Below are positions 41,736 through 53,100 of a DNA stretch of 64,000 nt, piece after piece; within the stretch, counting starts at the first letter, position 1; each line of letters opens with the position of its first letter. Position numbers and translations under genes: made by a program. Where the stretch lies: the NCBI GenBank assembly GCA_963942565.1, contig OZ012697.1, forward strand, positions 23,752,970 through 23,816,969. The letters run 5' to 3'. The notes under the pieces are model-generated. The model did no database searches and was not told the DNA's origin. It was given only the letters and a program-made list of their open reading frames with translations. Origin of the DNA: Maea johnstoni. Lineage: Eukaryota > Annelida > Polychaeta > Spionida > Magelonidae.

Positions 41736-42164
41736 ACTCGGCAGACAGCTGCTTTTGATGTGCAGGAAAAATTTTGCACACGGAAGTTTTTAATTTGAAA
41801 AACCTACCACTTGTAGGCTTTTTTATTTTTATTTTCACATAAGCCAGTCGATGTACAAATATAGATAAATATCTTTCAAATATTGCACACGGAAGTTGAA
41901 TTATGGAAACAAGAATACCTGGTGAAAACCACGCCTCACCCTGTCTCTGGCAATTGTCTCACATGCCCCAGCCAGGATTCGAAATCAGACATTAGTGGGA
42001 GATAGCTAGCAGTCAGTGGCAATGCCTTAGACTACAGAGCTAGCAGGGCAGGCCCATGGCTCTGTAAAAGCATGAATTACAATAAAATAAAATGTCAGCT
42101 GATTGCAGCTCTAGAGGCATACTAGAGCTGAAACACACTGTATTTTCCTTTGGCTTGTATTGCA
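41736..42164. other. No gene; reversed fragment of the tRNA-like unit
   Basis: At about 41985-42055 the inverse of the 67-bp tRNA-like unit is present (GCTAGCAGTCAGTGGCAATG, then CCTTAGACTACAG). The remainder shows nothing. Confidence 0.5.
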
Positions 42165-42405
42165 GGGCCTGCTCTGATGGCTGAGTTAAGGTGCTGCCAC
42201 TGACTGCTTACTGTCTCTCACTACTGCTCGGGTTTGAATCCCACCCTGGGAATGTGAGAAAGTTGCCAGTGACTTGGGGTTAGGCAGTGGTTTTGCCAGG
42301 TACTCCGCTATTTACTACTAGCAAGTCACAAATTAGCCACAAAATGGAATAAGTGTGGTGAAAAACAAAATTGAAAGAAATTGAAAAAAAAACAAGAAAA
42401 AAATT
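42165..42405 (+). mobile_element. tRNA-derived SINE
   Basis: A-box-like TGATGGCTGAGTTAAGG near 42176 and B-box-like GGGTTTGAATCCCACC near 42230 are followed by a body with TTAGGCAGTGG and an A-rich tail at 42360-42405. The same 5' unit makes up the tandem array at 5325-6995. Confidence 0.75.
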
Positions 42406-42700
42406 GATTATATTTCACTTCTTTTCTAGAGACCATCCTGATATGTGAATACTCCAAGGACCTGCAAAACCTGTCATGCTGTGAACCCCGTTATATAAAA
42501 TCAAAAAGTTAACCCATTCACACCCAGAATTCCTGTAAAACGTATTGTCTGCTACTCTCATACTTATGACAATAACTTAGGGACTCAAGCGAAAGTTTGC
42601 AAAATATTAAAATGAGTTGTTGTGTGGCTTCTATAAGTAAAGAAATTCCCAAGTCGCTGGCCTGTTTTAGTCACTTGGGAGGGTATAGAATGTATGAGGG
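42406..42700. other. No gene; part of a TTAACCCATTCA-type repeat
   Basis: GTTAACCCATTCACACCC near 42509 resembles the end of the piggyBac-like MITE family. No matching right end is clear. Confidence 0.35.
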
Positions 42701-43111
42701 CTTAAGGCGACGGTTACTTGACTCATTGGTTCCCGGATCCTTCCCAGACCGATTTTACAAGGTCGAGAGGGAGGTAATCAAAAATGAAGTTGATTTTTGT
42801 TTTTTTAACACACAGAAATCTAAGTAATCAAACAGTCGGGAGGGAGGTAAAAAATAAATGATTTTTTGGCTAGTATTAAATCACACACTTAAACCATAGT
42901 TTTGAATATTAAAAGAATGATTTTATATTCTCGTAGTTTTGTGGTTTATTACCATCCATGGTAAATTTATTGTAAGTTTGTTGTACCTACATACAGCTCT
43001 GTGGCAGAGCACAAAATAAAGTGGGCGGATTACATTTATTTTCCCGTCGGGTCTCTTCCACTTAGATCAGCGGATCCAGGAACCAATAAATCAAGTAACC
43101 ATCGCCTAAAG
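42701..43111. mobile_element. TIR element with ~45-bp ends
   Basis: The left end CTTAAGGCGACGGTTACTTG continues to GGTTCCCGGATCC. The inverse reads from GGATCCAGGAACC to CAAGTAACCATCGCC and CTAAAG at the right end. About 410 bp with no coding capacity. Superfamily unknown. Confidence 0.7.
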
Positions 43112-43402
43112 GCACATCGGCATACAAAGGCCATGTAATGCCATAAAGTTTTTCCAAAAGGTGGTCCTCCATCATTGTTGAAGAACAATAACAAAGCATA
43201 TGAATTTAAAAGAAGAAAAAGAGGAGGAGAAAGAGCACAAATGGGTCACAGTACAATTTAACAAAAAAACAGCAAGTTGGATGGTATCCATAGCTAAAAT
43301 GTGGCAATACTTTATTATGCTTCATCATATCATATTGCACAGACCCATCTATATCATAACAATACTCCTTCCTTCTCAACCAACTTTTGGCAAGAAAACA
43401 TT
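43112..43402. other. No gene seen
   Basis: Contains the repeat shared with 41273-41400. The open frame at 43200-43433 is low complexity at its start and matches nothing known. Confidence 0.35.
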
Positions 43403-44815
43403 CTCTATAGATCTATTCCACACTTTTTGGTAATGCAACAAAAATATGAGTGGCTCTTTCTAAGAAATGCAATATTATACAGGTGAACTTGGATATGACA
43501 GACTCAATGGGACCAGGAAAATTGGTCCGTCATATGCAAAATCCGTCGTATACATATGACAAATACTTGATATGCATCGGACTGGGACCAAACATATCGT
43601 CCGTCAAATGCAAAAATCCGTCGTACAGTGGTCCGTCATATCCAAGTTCACCTGTACAACTGAAGTAAAAGCTTTCCCTAGAGTTAAGATCTATTCCACA
43701 CTCGTTTAGTAATGCAACAAAAATATGAGTTGCTCTTTCTAACAAATGCAATATCATACAACTGAAGTAGAAGCTTTCCCTACAGTTAAGATCTATTCCA
43801 CACATGTTCAGTAATGCAACAAAAATATGAGTTGCTCTTTCTAGCAAATGCAATATCATACAACTGAAGTAGAAGCTTTCCCTACAATTAAGATCTATTC
43901 CACACATGTTCAGTAATGCAACAAAAATATGAGTTGCTCTTTCTAACAAATGCAATATTATACAACTGAAGTAAAAGCTTTCCCTACAATTAAGATCTAT
44001 TCCATACATGTTCAGTAATGCAACAAAAATATGAGTTGCTCTTTCTAGCAAATGCAATATTATACAACTGAAGTAGAAGCTTTCCCTACAGTTAAGATCT
44101 ATTCCACACTCGTTTAGTAATGCAACAAAAATATGAGTTGCTCTTTCTAACAAATGCAATATTATACAACTGAAGTAGAAGCTTTCCCTACAGTTAAGAT
44201 CTATTCCACACTTGTTCAGTAATGCAACAAAAATATGAGTTGCTCTTTCTAACAAACGCAATATTATACAACTGAAGTAAAAGCTTTCACTAGAGTCAAG
44301 ATCTATTCCACACTTGTTTTTTAATGCAACAAAAATATGAGTTGCTCTTTCTAACAAATGCAATATCATACAACTGAAGTAGAAGCTTTACCTACAATTA
44401 AGATCTATTCCATACATGTTCAGTAATGCAACAAAAATATGAGTTGCTCTTTCTAGCAAATGCAATATTATACAACTGAAGTAGAAGCTTTCCCTACAGT
44501 TAAGATCTATTCCACACTCGTTTAGTAATGCAACAAAAATATGAGTTGCTCTTTCTAACAAATGCAATATTATACAACTGAAGTAGAAGCTTTCCCTACA
44601 GTTAAGATCTATTCCACACTTGTTCAGTAATGCAACAAAAATATGAGTTGCTCTTTCTAACAAACGCAATATTATACAACTGAAGTAAAAGCTTTCACTA
44701 GAGTCAAGATCTATTCCACACTTGTTTTTTAATGCAACAAAAATATGAGTTGCTCTTTCTAACAAATGCAATATCATACAACTGAACTAGAAGCTTTCCC
44801 TACAATTAAGCAGTC
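43403..44815. repeat. 102-bp satellite array
   Basis: About 12 tandem copies of a 102-bp unit (AAGATCTATTCCACAC, GCAACAAAAATATGAGTTGC and CAACTGAAGTAAAAGC in order). 102 is a multiple of three, so long minus-strand frames of 34-residue repeats (ERATHIFVALLNKCGIDL) appear by construction. A four-unit block is duplicated with a shift near 408 bp (compare 43990 with 44397), which gives higher-order structure. A mariner-like MITE interrupts the first unit at 43480-43654. Confidence 0.85.
43480..43654. mobile_element. Mariner-like palindromic MITE, copy 3, inside the satellite
   Basis: Ends CAGGTGAACTTGGATATGAC and its inverse, with TA on both sides (43478-43479 and 43655-43656). The interrupted satellite unit resumes at once with CAACTGAAG. 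Confidence 0.85.
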
Positions 44816-44993
44816 TAGTGTTTGTGCATCGAGCACTAGATATAACAATTAACCCTCGATTCTTAGTTCACAAATGTCCGGGCGCATTCTCCAGGTGTCA
44901 AAAATATGATATTTCTTACAAACAAATACAATATGCTACTAAAATAGGGATTTCCGCCATGACTAGGCAGTCCCAAGTGTTGTTCACATCAAA

Positions 44994-45301
44994 GTCTTAG
45001 CCAGCAGGGCATCTGGGAGTCATTTGGAGGACATCCAAACCTTCAAATATCACCTTTCATGACACCCAGAACTATTAGTGATGAATTTCTTGAAATGTCA
45101 ATTTCAAGCATATCATTGAATTTTTCCAACTCAATAAGATTCCAATGGCATTGTATATGGACATTATGCTTTATTTCATTAAGTAAATACATGTTTGTTT
45201 GTAATCTGAGCATATTGTGGTGTCCCTTGAAAAATAGGACACCCAAAAGTTTTAGAATTGCCAACTTTGGACACCCAGTTCCTAAATCCTGGATAAGACT
45301 C
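44994..45301. mobile_element. MITE with GTCTTAGCCAG ends, copy 1
   Basis: The left end GTCTTAGCCAGCAGGG pairs with the inverse right end CTGGATAAGACTCTGG. About 310 bp. Relatives lie at 53733-54040 and 59482-59740, with fragments near 51756 and 58337, in introns of the RNF207-like gene. Confidence 0.65.
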
Positions 45302-46360
45302 TGGTTCACATATTCTAATGTTTCATTTTGGCACAGACGCACAGGACTGTTTTCTCCTCAATTTTTCCATATGAATTTATACATACTGTAGATTCACAAA
45401 AGATTGTGTAGAGTAAATTTTGCGAATTTACAGAAGATCGATTTTTACGTTTTTTAACTTTGCGAATTGGTCGCAACATGGAATGCCAGCTATACACTTA
45501 AAGTGGCAGCCCTAATCATTGCGAATTTTAACTTTGCGACCGAGGCTAAATGCAAAAAAAACGCAATAATTAAACTAACGCAATCTTTTCAAAATTTACG
45601 GTACTGCCGGCGCCTGCACGGTCTTCTTGCATGTAGGATAACACATTTGAGACTAACAGTCACAGTAGACGTGTGTCTTTCATTTATCATCTAACCCACA
45701 GTAATATTGCTTTTCTGGTATTGCTAGACATTTACACAAAATCGTATGTGGTACAGAATTAGAAATACAATTGTGAGGGTAAACATTATCATTTATCAAT
45801 TAACCCATTCATGTCACCGCTTAGACTTGACTATTTTGGCGATATCGTTCATATCTGAGCATCTTTATGAAATACTAGCTGGAGAAATGTTTATCAATAC
45901 ACAAACAACTCTTCAAACATTTTGCGAATTCAACTTTAGTTTCTAGTTATTTTTATAGTTAAACCACATGATACTTTTCACGAGGAATCGTTAGGCATGA
46001 AACTGACAAGTCCTTCAAATTCTATGGCACGTTTTTTTCACACCTAAAATTACTAAAAAATATAATAGATGAGAAGTGTTAACTCAGCAGAGGGGCAAGT
46101 CAATAGTTCTTTACTCAATAGAAATAATCTTTGCATATGACAAAACTAAATAAATGCACACACTTCAAATGTTTGTAGAGTATCAAAATGCAGTAACCAC
46201 TAAAATATGCAGATGATGTTATTTTTATCTATGATATATAAAACTTTTCTAGTAGCTAGTGTCAGTTGTCTATGACTCCACTGAAGACTTCCTTTGTGGT
46301 AAGTATTCAATTTTTAATCATTTGGAATTTTATTCATTGTCACTTTTTCTACCATATTTA
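45302..46360. other. Intergenic with decayed repeats
   Basis: CTGTAGATTCAC (45390) and ATTTACGGTACTG (45594) look like the ends of a mariner-like MITE rich in GCGAATTT. A partial piggyBac-like repeat starts at TTAACCCATTCATG (45800). No exon is seen. Confidence 0.4.
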
Positions 46361-46577
46361 CTGTAAAACCCATTATTATTGCGCTCCTTTTAGTTTCACG
46401 CATTTCACGCTAGGTGATGATAACGCATATATTACTGGCGCTGATATACGTTCAAAATAGCATAACAATGCCCAATCTAGTGGTGATACAGTTGATGCGT
46501 GTAATTGAATGGCCGCGATCGCATTCACACGGCAATTGCATGAATAAAAAGGGGCGTGGTTATAAAGGGTTTTACAG
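46361..46577. mobile_element. Mariner-like MITE with CTGTAAAACC ends
   Basis: Ends CTGTAAAACCC and GGGTTTTACAG, with TA on both sides. The interior is rich in GCGCT and CGCAT words. A related copy with CTGTAAAACTGGTAATG ends lies at 57076-57281. Confidence 0.75.
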
Positions 46578-48685
46578 TAGTTAAGTTGTCACTAGCCAGC
46601 TGAAAGTGGTGGAGGAATTTGGGGGAACCCAGCATAAAACACCATCAAACCCCAACTAACTCCAATAAATAATGGTTGGTCACAACTAGGTCTACAATAA
46701 CAGAAAATGACCATATTTCTATGGTCCTCCCAAAATAAAACTTTCCTTCAAATATGCCTGCGCTTTTAGATTCGGTGGAGTGATATTATCGAAGTTGTCA
46801 AACATCAACAGTAATAAATGCATAGTAAAATTACACAAGAAAAATGCACCTTAACAAGACATCTAGGAAGCCCTATGCTGCATAAAATGACCAGTACAAC
46901 TGTATGAGTATACAAAGTGCAATTCCACTACATAATCATACTAGTGAATCACTAGTAGCAAAAACATAAATGTGGTCAAAATGGCAGTAACTTATACATG
47001 TGGACAAGTTTTGGTTTAAATAGCAGTAACTCATTGAACATTATAAAGAAGGCATCAATTAAAGACTAGATGGTGACAACAAAGCATACATTAAAATATT
47101 GTCATCTGATTTTACGATGAGCTAAGAATAATAATGCGAAATATGGGCGGACAGTTATCTGCTGGGTATTCCATAACATTTTTGTTACAAATATTACCCT
47201 CAAGAAAGCAGAAATATAGTCAGGCCTTGGTTGTTTATTTCAGATGTCAACACTATTCAGCATGTGATTATGGTAAGATACTGCTAAGAAGTACTGCTAT
47301 TGGTACTGGTAATGTTTCGTTAAGTACTGTAACGTACCGTTTCATTTCTAAATGGTACTCTTACCTTAACTAACCACTGTGAAGTTATCATTTATTAGGG
47401 ATTGTCCAGCATCCTAAACAGAAATTTTAAGGTAATAATACAATTAAGTACCCTTAAAAAAAACTGTTAAAATACTGTACCGTTTCATTGGTACCAATAC
47501 CGATACTGTACCGTTTCATTCTTAGAGATATCCATCCCTATATGTGATGAAGTAAAACAAATAGAGACAGGCTTTTGTTAGCTAATGCCTTCATGAAAGG
47601 GTTCGATTAATGTTTCCAGCAGTTTGTCCCAGTAAGTAACATGAACCTAATTTTTCGTTTTTGTACCTGCTTCACTCATTCCGCATATCATCTAGCTAAA
47701 CGTCAAGATATAATTTATGTATGGTTTAAGTTATCACTTTTAACAGTTTGCCTCAGTAAGTACAGGGCCATTTTCTGAACTTAACACAGATATGTGAATG
47801 TGCATTCTTAGATTAAACCTTGCATAAATCAAATTTTAATTTTATCTGTTCCATAAACCACTGAAGTAAAATTCATTCACTGCAATAGTAATATTGAAAA
47901 TTCTCTTTGAATTCCCAATATCATTACAGAAGCTTTTAATACACAATGTATTTTAAGCATATTCAGGCTGAACCAATCTGATTCATTGTCTTTGTCATTC
48001 TTATTGTCCATTGTTTACCTTCTGTAAAAGTCTCAGAAAGAAAAAATAAGATCAGACTTGAAGTCATTCATGCCTGTGGCGTCCATAATTTCCACTTTTC
48101 TACTAATATCTTTTTGACCAGAGCATTTTTCAAAAAATATATGCAGGAGCTACCTAACTAAAAGGTTATGGTAGTGTTTCTCACCCATTATATTTGATCA
48201 TTTATTTGCAATTTTTTACCGATTTGCCGAAAATTTGTCGGCAGAATTTGTAAGAAAATAAATCTTTAGATATCTCCCTAATGCTTTAACTTACAGAATT
48301 TAAACCAGGAATCTGTATTACATGCTGAGATTCCTGCTAAGATACAACCTTAACACACACTGATCCATAGCTTCATTTCGTTTAAAACAAATTACCCTGA
48401 GATTCACGTTCCTTCACAAATATCACACTCAAAATTTACTTTAAGTACTGTTAACTCTTACTCTGGGTAAACCTATTTTACCTAAGTAAATAATAATGAT
48501 ATGCAAATACACTCTTGGAGCTGCTCCATAAACATAAAGGGTCTGTGGAGATAGAAATACAACATAAAACTACCTTCCTAGAATTAATTAGTTTCTTCCA
48601 TCTTCACCATTATCTGAAGATACTTCTCAGGGAATAAATAAGGTAATGTAATTTGATTTTATACATGATATAAATATATTGAACC
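46578..48685. other. Intergenic, no gene seen
   Basis: GGTACTG/CAGTACC and TACCGTTTCATT words around 47280-47530 suggest an old TIR repeat. The open frames are short and unsupported. Confidence 0.35.
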
Positions 48686-48689
48686 TTAA

Positions 48690-48894
48690 CCCTTCCAATG
48701 CTGAGGCTACTTTCGTCCAAAGCACAAAGATGCAAAGATTTTCGAAGATCATCTAAACCCTGTCATATTGGTACTCATTGGAAAGCTCTCGCTGAGTACT
48801 CTCAGATGAGTACCCATATGCCATGGTTTCAGTCATATTTCAGGTTTCTTGCATCATTTTGTGTTGCCCAAATTAGCCACCACCAGCATAAGGG
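48690..48894. mobile_element. piggyBac-like MITE with exact TTAA flanks
   Basis: CCCTTCCAATGCTG at the left and CAGCATAAGGG at the right form an imperfect inverted pair. TTAA sits on both sides (48686-48689 and 48895-48898), the piggyBac target duplication. About 205 bp. Confidence 0.65.
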
Positions 48895-48898
48895 TTAA

Positions 48899-49350
48899 GG
48901 TTAACACAAATTAGGAATTTTCAAAATGCAGATACTTCCCAAGCAATTAAAAGGTTATGATATTAATACATCTAACATTTTGATTGGTATGAGATTGTAA
49001 TGTGCAACTTTACTTCGCAAAGAAAGCACTTATGCCAGTACCTGACATAAATAAAGTAGAAATAAAGTAGAGGTTATACAGTTTTCTTTTTAAAATTTGG
49101 GATTGACTGATAATGATAAGAAAAAAATATATATACCCATACAAATTACTTCCGCATTTCTTTTTCTTCACTAAGTCTGAATTCTGATGTATGAAATATG
49201 GCATAGCCTGAAAATGATATGAAAGAAATCATCTCCTCGTGTCTTATTTTCATCAAGTCTGATTAACACAATACTTTACCCCTCTGTGTTGATGGAACAG
49301 CCCTTACAAAAAGCAAAACAAATGAACAACTATTGCACAACCTAACTACC
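48899..49350. other. 3' flank of the RNF207-like gene
   Basis: Lies downstream of the minus-strand stop codon and probably includes the 3' UTR. I could not pick a polyadenylation signal with confidence. Confidence 0.35.
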
Positions 49351-50149
49351 CTATCCCTTTTCTTCCAAGTCACCATCTTCTAACTTAACAGACTTCTTCA
49401 GTTCCTGCTGCATCAGTTCCTTGAGTTTCTGGCTTCTCCTTCTACGTTTATTCGCATCGACCTTTTTCTTCGATTTTCCCGAACCTTCCTCTTTTTTAGC
49501 ACCGTGTTGTTTGCATTTGCTGTCATGTGACTTTTCCTCTTCCTCATCCTCCTCATTGTCAACATCATCATCAACATCGTCATCAGTTTTAGTAATCTCA
49601 CATTTGGAAGACGCAGTTTTCGTCTTGACGATATCTTTGGCAACGTTTTTATCTTTATCCGTATCACACTCGGGACTTTGAGAACCACTTTTATTTTCCG
49701 TCTTACATGTCTTAGAATCGTGGATCTCTGATTGGCTATCATCGTAAAACGACACATTTTTGGCACATTCGCTTCCCTTACTTTCGGATGATAATTTCAT
49801 CACTCCACCAGATGTTTGCGATCCTTTACAGCAGTCTTTCTTTGCATCTTTTTTACTTGATACTTCCTTTGAATTTTCCCGATCCTTATCGGGACTCGAA
49901 CCTTGACTTCCAGGACTCACAGGACGTTCGGTCTCTGCCAAGTAGTCCATATACTCATTCAGTTCCTTAATGTCCTTAAAGTCCTTGTGGAGTTTGATTT
50001 TTCCCTCTTTGGCTTTCTGGAGAAGTTCCCTACGAGATGGCGGCGCCTTCAGCAGACCTTTGGTTTTTATCAACTCGTCGTCAAGGGGGTTTGTTTTGGT
50101 TGCCGATGCAGTCTGGCGTACCTCCTGGGCTGCTTCTATTGCCTCAACC
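49351..50149 (-). CDS. RNF207: RNF207-like terminal exon
   Basis: The acceptor is the CCACAG directly above 50149. It reads VEAIEAAQEVRQ, ELIKTKGLLKAPPSRRELL and DIKELNEYMDYL, then a Ser/Lys/Asp-rich tail with an acidic run (DDDVDDDVDNEEDEEEE) and a basic run (ANKRRRRSQKLKEL) before the stop. The tail resembles a nuclear or RNA-associated low-complexity region. Confidence 0.85.
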
Positions 50150-53100
50150 CTGTGGAGCGAAAAGCAAAATATATTTTTGAATTATAAATTTAAATACCAT
50201 TATAATCACACACAATTTTTGATTACTGTAACCCATGTTAATCTTGCGCATATAAAACAATGCGCTTGGCAGGTAGCTGCCTTTGATGCGCTGTTTAATC
50301 ATTACGTATTGAAGGTATTGAATGACAATCAATCATGTCAGTGTGTTGTACGATACTAGCATAGGGATCGGATGTCCAGGGGTCCCATTCCAAGGGTGCG
50401 CAAAGTACACATTAGTTAAACTGCCGCAATACAAACATATTATATAGAAATATAGTAGCCTGATATGACCTTGAATAAGTTGGTACTACTTTTGGACAAG
50501 CTTTTAGTTTCATTCCAATATCTTGTTGAATTTGCCTTTATGGCAAGCTTTTGATTTCAGACAAATATTTTAAACGGCCAGAAATTTTGTGAATACTGTT
50601 TAAGACAGGCATTTTAAAACCCTGGCTAAACCCCAGCAGGGGTAGTCTGTCAAAATGAGGCAGAAAAACAGATGATGATCAAAATTACCTTTGTTGCGAG
50701 TCGGGCGTCATAGTGTTAATCTGTTCCAGTAGTTGGTGCATCTGATCTTCCTGATCTGCTATATGACATAGATCACCCAGTCTACAACACAAATACAACA
50801 CAAATTTACGTCTGGATTGATTCTATTTTTGAGGATAACTTGAGAATGAAGCATGTATTCACAAAATATTTGATGGAGAATTTTCACCCAGCCTACAACA
50901 GAAATACAATACAAATTTTCATCTGCATAGATTACATTTTTGAGAACAACTTAAGAATAAAGCATGTATTTACAAAATATTTGAAAGGGAGTTTTTATTT
51001 TACTTCTGATTTCTCCTTCAAAGATTTTTCAAAATATACTTTCATTATTGAGATTAAAGGGTTATCATTAGCCGTAAACTACATGTACATGTATGTTCAA
51101 ACTACTAATATTGTGCATTTGTAAATCCTCTTTAATCTTTCTAGTGAATATTTCTCTTAAATCTTTCTATCAACCCATTCATGCCAGGAGAATGTTTTCA
51201 GGACCTGTCATATATTTCAAAATAACTTTGGAATGAAGCTTAAGTTCTCAAAATATTTAAAGGAAAGCAGTAGAAATGGTTTTGATGAATACTCTTTCTT
51301 TAAATATATTCTAAATATTGCTTTTGTTGAAAAGATATGCCAAAGTGACCAGGCATGCAGTTTTGGCTGCTTAAGGCATGAATGGGTTAACCCATTCATG
51401 CCTGTATTACACAAAAGCGTCATATCATACAAATAAGTCTTCTAAATAAAAAAAATCATTTAAAAACACAAAGGAACAAAGGAGGTAACAAATGCACTAT
51501 TCTTTTACTGATAAGAAAGTAGGAACAGTTTTACTCTAAGAGCAAACTTACTTGGGTGCAATTCTTTCTGTCACCTCAGCGATGGATTTGACAAATGGCG
51601 CTAGTTTTTTGGTTATGGCTGTCATATGTTGCTGTTCTTCTTTGATGCGAAGTAGTTCGTTGAATTGAGCTGAAATAAAAAATTGAAAATTTCTTCAATC
51701 TCCCACAGCAGGGTCTGACAATAACGGTAGCCATATTAACCAAGAGACGTACAGACAGGGTCTTAGCCAGGATTTTAAAAATGCCTGTCCAAAACTCCAA
51801 TTCCCAAAAAATCTGCCCGTCCAGAATAAGCTACTAATCTAGTTAAAATCCTTATACCAACTACAATTCATAGTCTATGCTGTCAAAAAGGGCAATTCAT
51901 ACTTCAGCCATGTCCTAGAAGATGGTTTGTTAGGAAAATATTTGGTTATTACCCCCTTAAAGCCAAAACTAAAAATTATTCATAGAAATCTTTGCCTGTC
52001 AAAAAAGGAGGTTGTCAGGAATTTACTTGTCCGTTCTAACCGAGTTGTTATTTTGGTGTGATTAACATTTCTCTGTCAAATATTTTCTAAATACTTCTTT
52101 TATTAAAAATATTTGATTAAAGTAGTCAGCGGTTTTGGCCCCTAAAGGCATGAAACAGTTAAGGGCACTTATCTTTTTGGATGTAATCAGATGTGGAATT
52201 TACTAACCTTGGTATATTTCCTGTTCTTGTGCTACCCGTGTACAGGTCTCTTCCCAATGCTGAGAAATAAGAAAGAAAATAGAGTCAACACTATGCCATA
52301 ATAATATCTAGTTATCATTCATGTAAATTCAAATTTAAAAGCAGCCTACAGAATAGTTATAATTCATATGATGTAAAACACACTCCTAATTAATTCATTC
52401 TCAACTAGAACATACTTAAGGGCAGACATGTCTTTATGAGAACAATATTTTACAAAAAAATTCACTGTAAGTTCTTTTAATAATTGGGTTGACAACCACT
52501 ATTGAATTAAGCCAGTCTTGGTTAAACTTAGAAAGGCAGAAAAAGAGATGATGAAAAATAGGGATTGGCACCTTTGAAATTTTCACCATATCAATATTTC
52601 CTTTACGATATAATATCTTAACAATATTTTTACTGATACTGACTGGCTCCAATGGACCTAATTTTATTAAATTTAGCACTGCCAGCTTCAGAAATTTCGC
52701 TAATAAATTGATAAACTGCCTTTATGCTTAGAGATCCATTTAGCAAATAAGTCAATTTTACATATATTTTAATTCTTAAACGATACGATACTCAAATTTC
52801 TTTCGATATGATACTTTTTCCTAATTGCTATCAGCATTTGGTATTGTATCTAGTACCACCCCTATTCAATAAAAAAATACATTCTAAATACCAGGGCTCG
52901 ACGTTAAGGCCTGCCCGCCTGCCTGGGGCAGGTAAAAATCTTTTAGGGCAGATAAAGGTCACCTGGCAGGTAGTTCCAAAAGTAAATGTCGAGCCCTTAC
53001 CAAGTCTAAAGTACAGGTTAAAAGCTAGCAGGGATTGTCTGGCTTAGTTAAAATAAGGGGGGGGGGGGGGGATGACATCTAATATACAAAGCCAAAACAA

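Noticed and set aside
43530-44369. 279-residue protein of 34-residue repeats (ERATHIFVALLN)
   Set aside because: It is the by-product of a 102-bp satellite whose period is a multiple of three. The frame starts in the MITE flank and ends in MITE sequence.
5325-44815. CRISPR-like arrays at 5325-6995 or 43403-44815
   Set aside because: The units are contiguous tandem repeats without unique spacers, and the genome is animal.
45043-45342. 99-residue minus-strand protein
   Set aside because: It lies wholly inside a MITE (44994-45301) whose other copies do not keep the frame.
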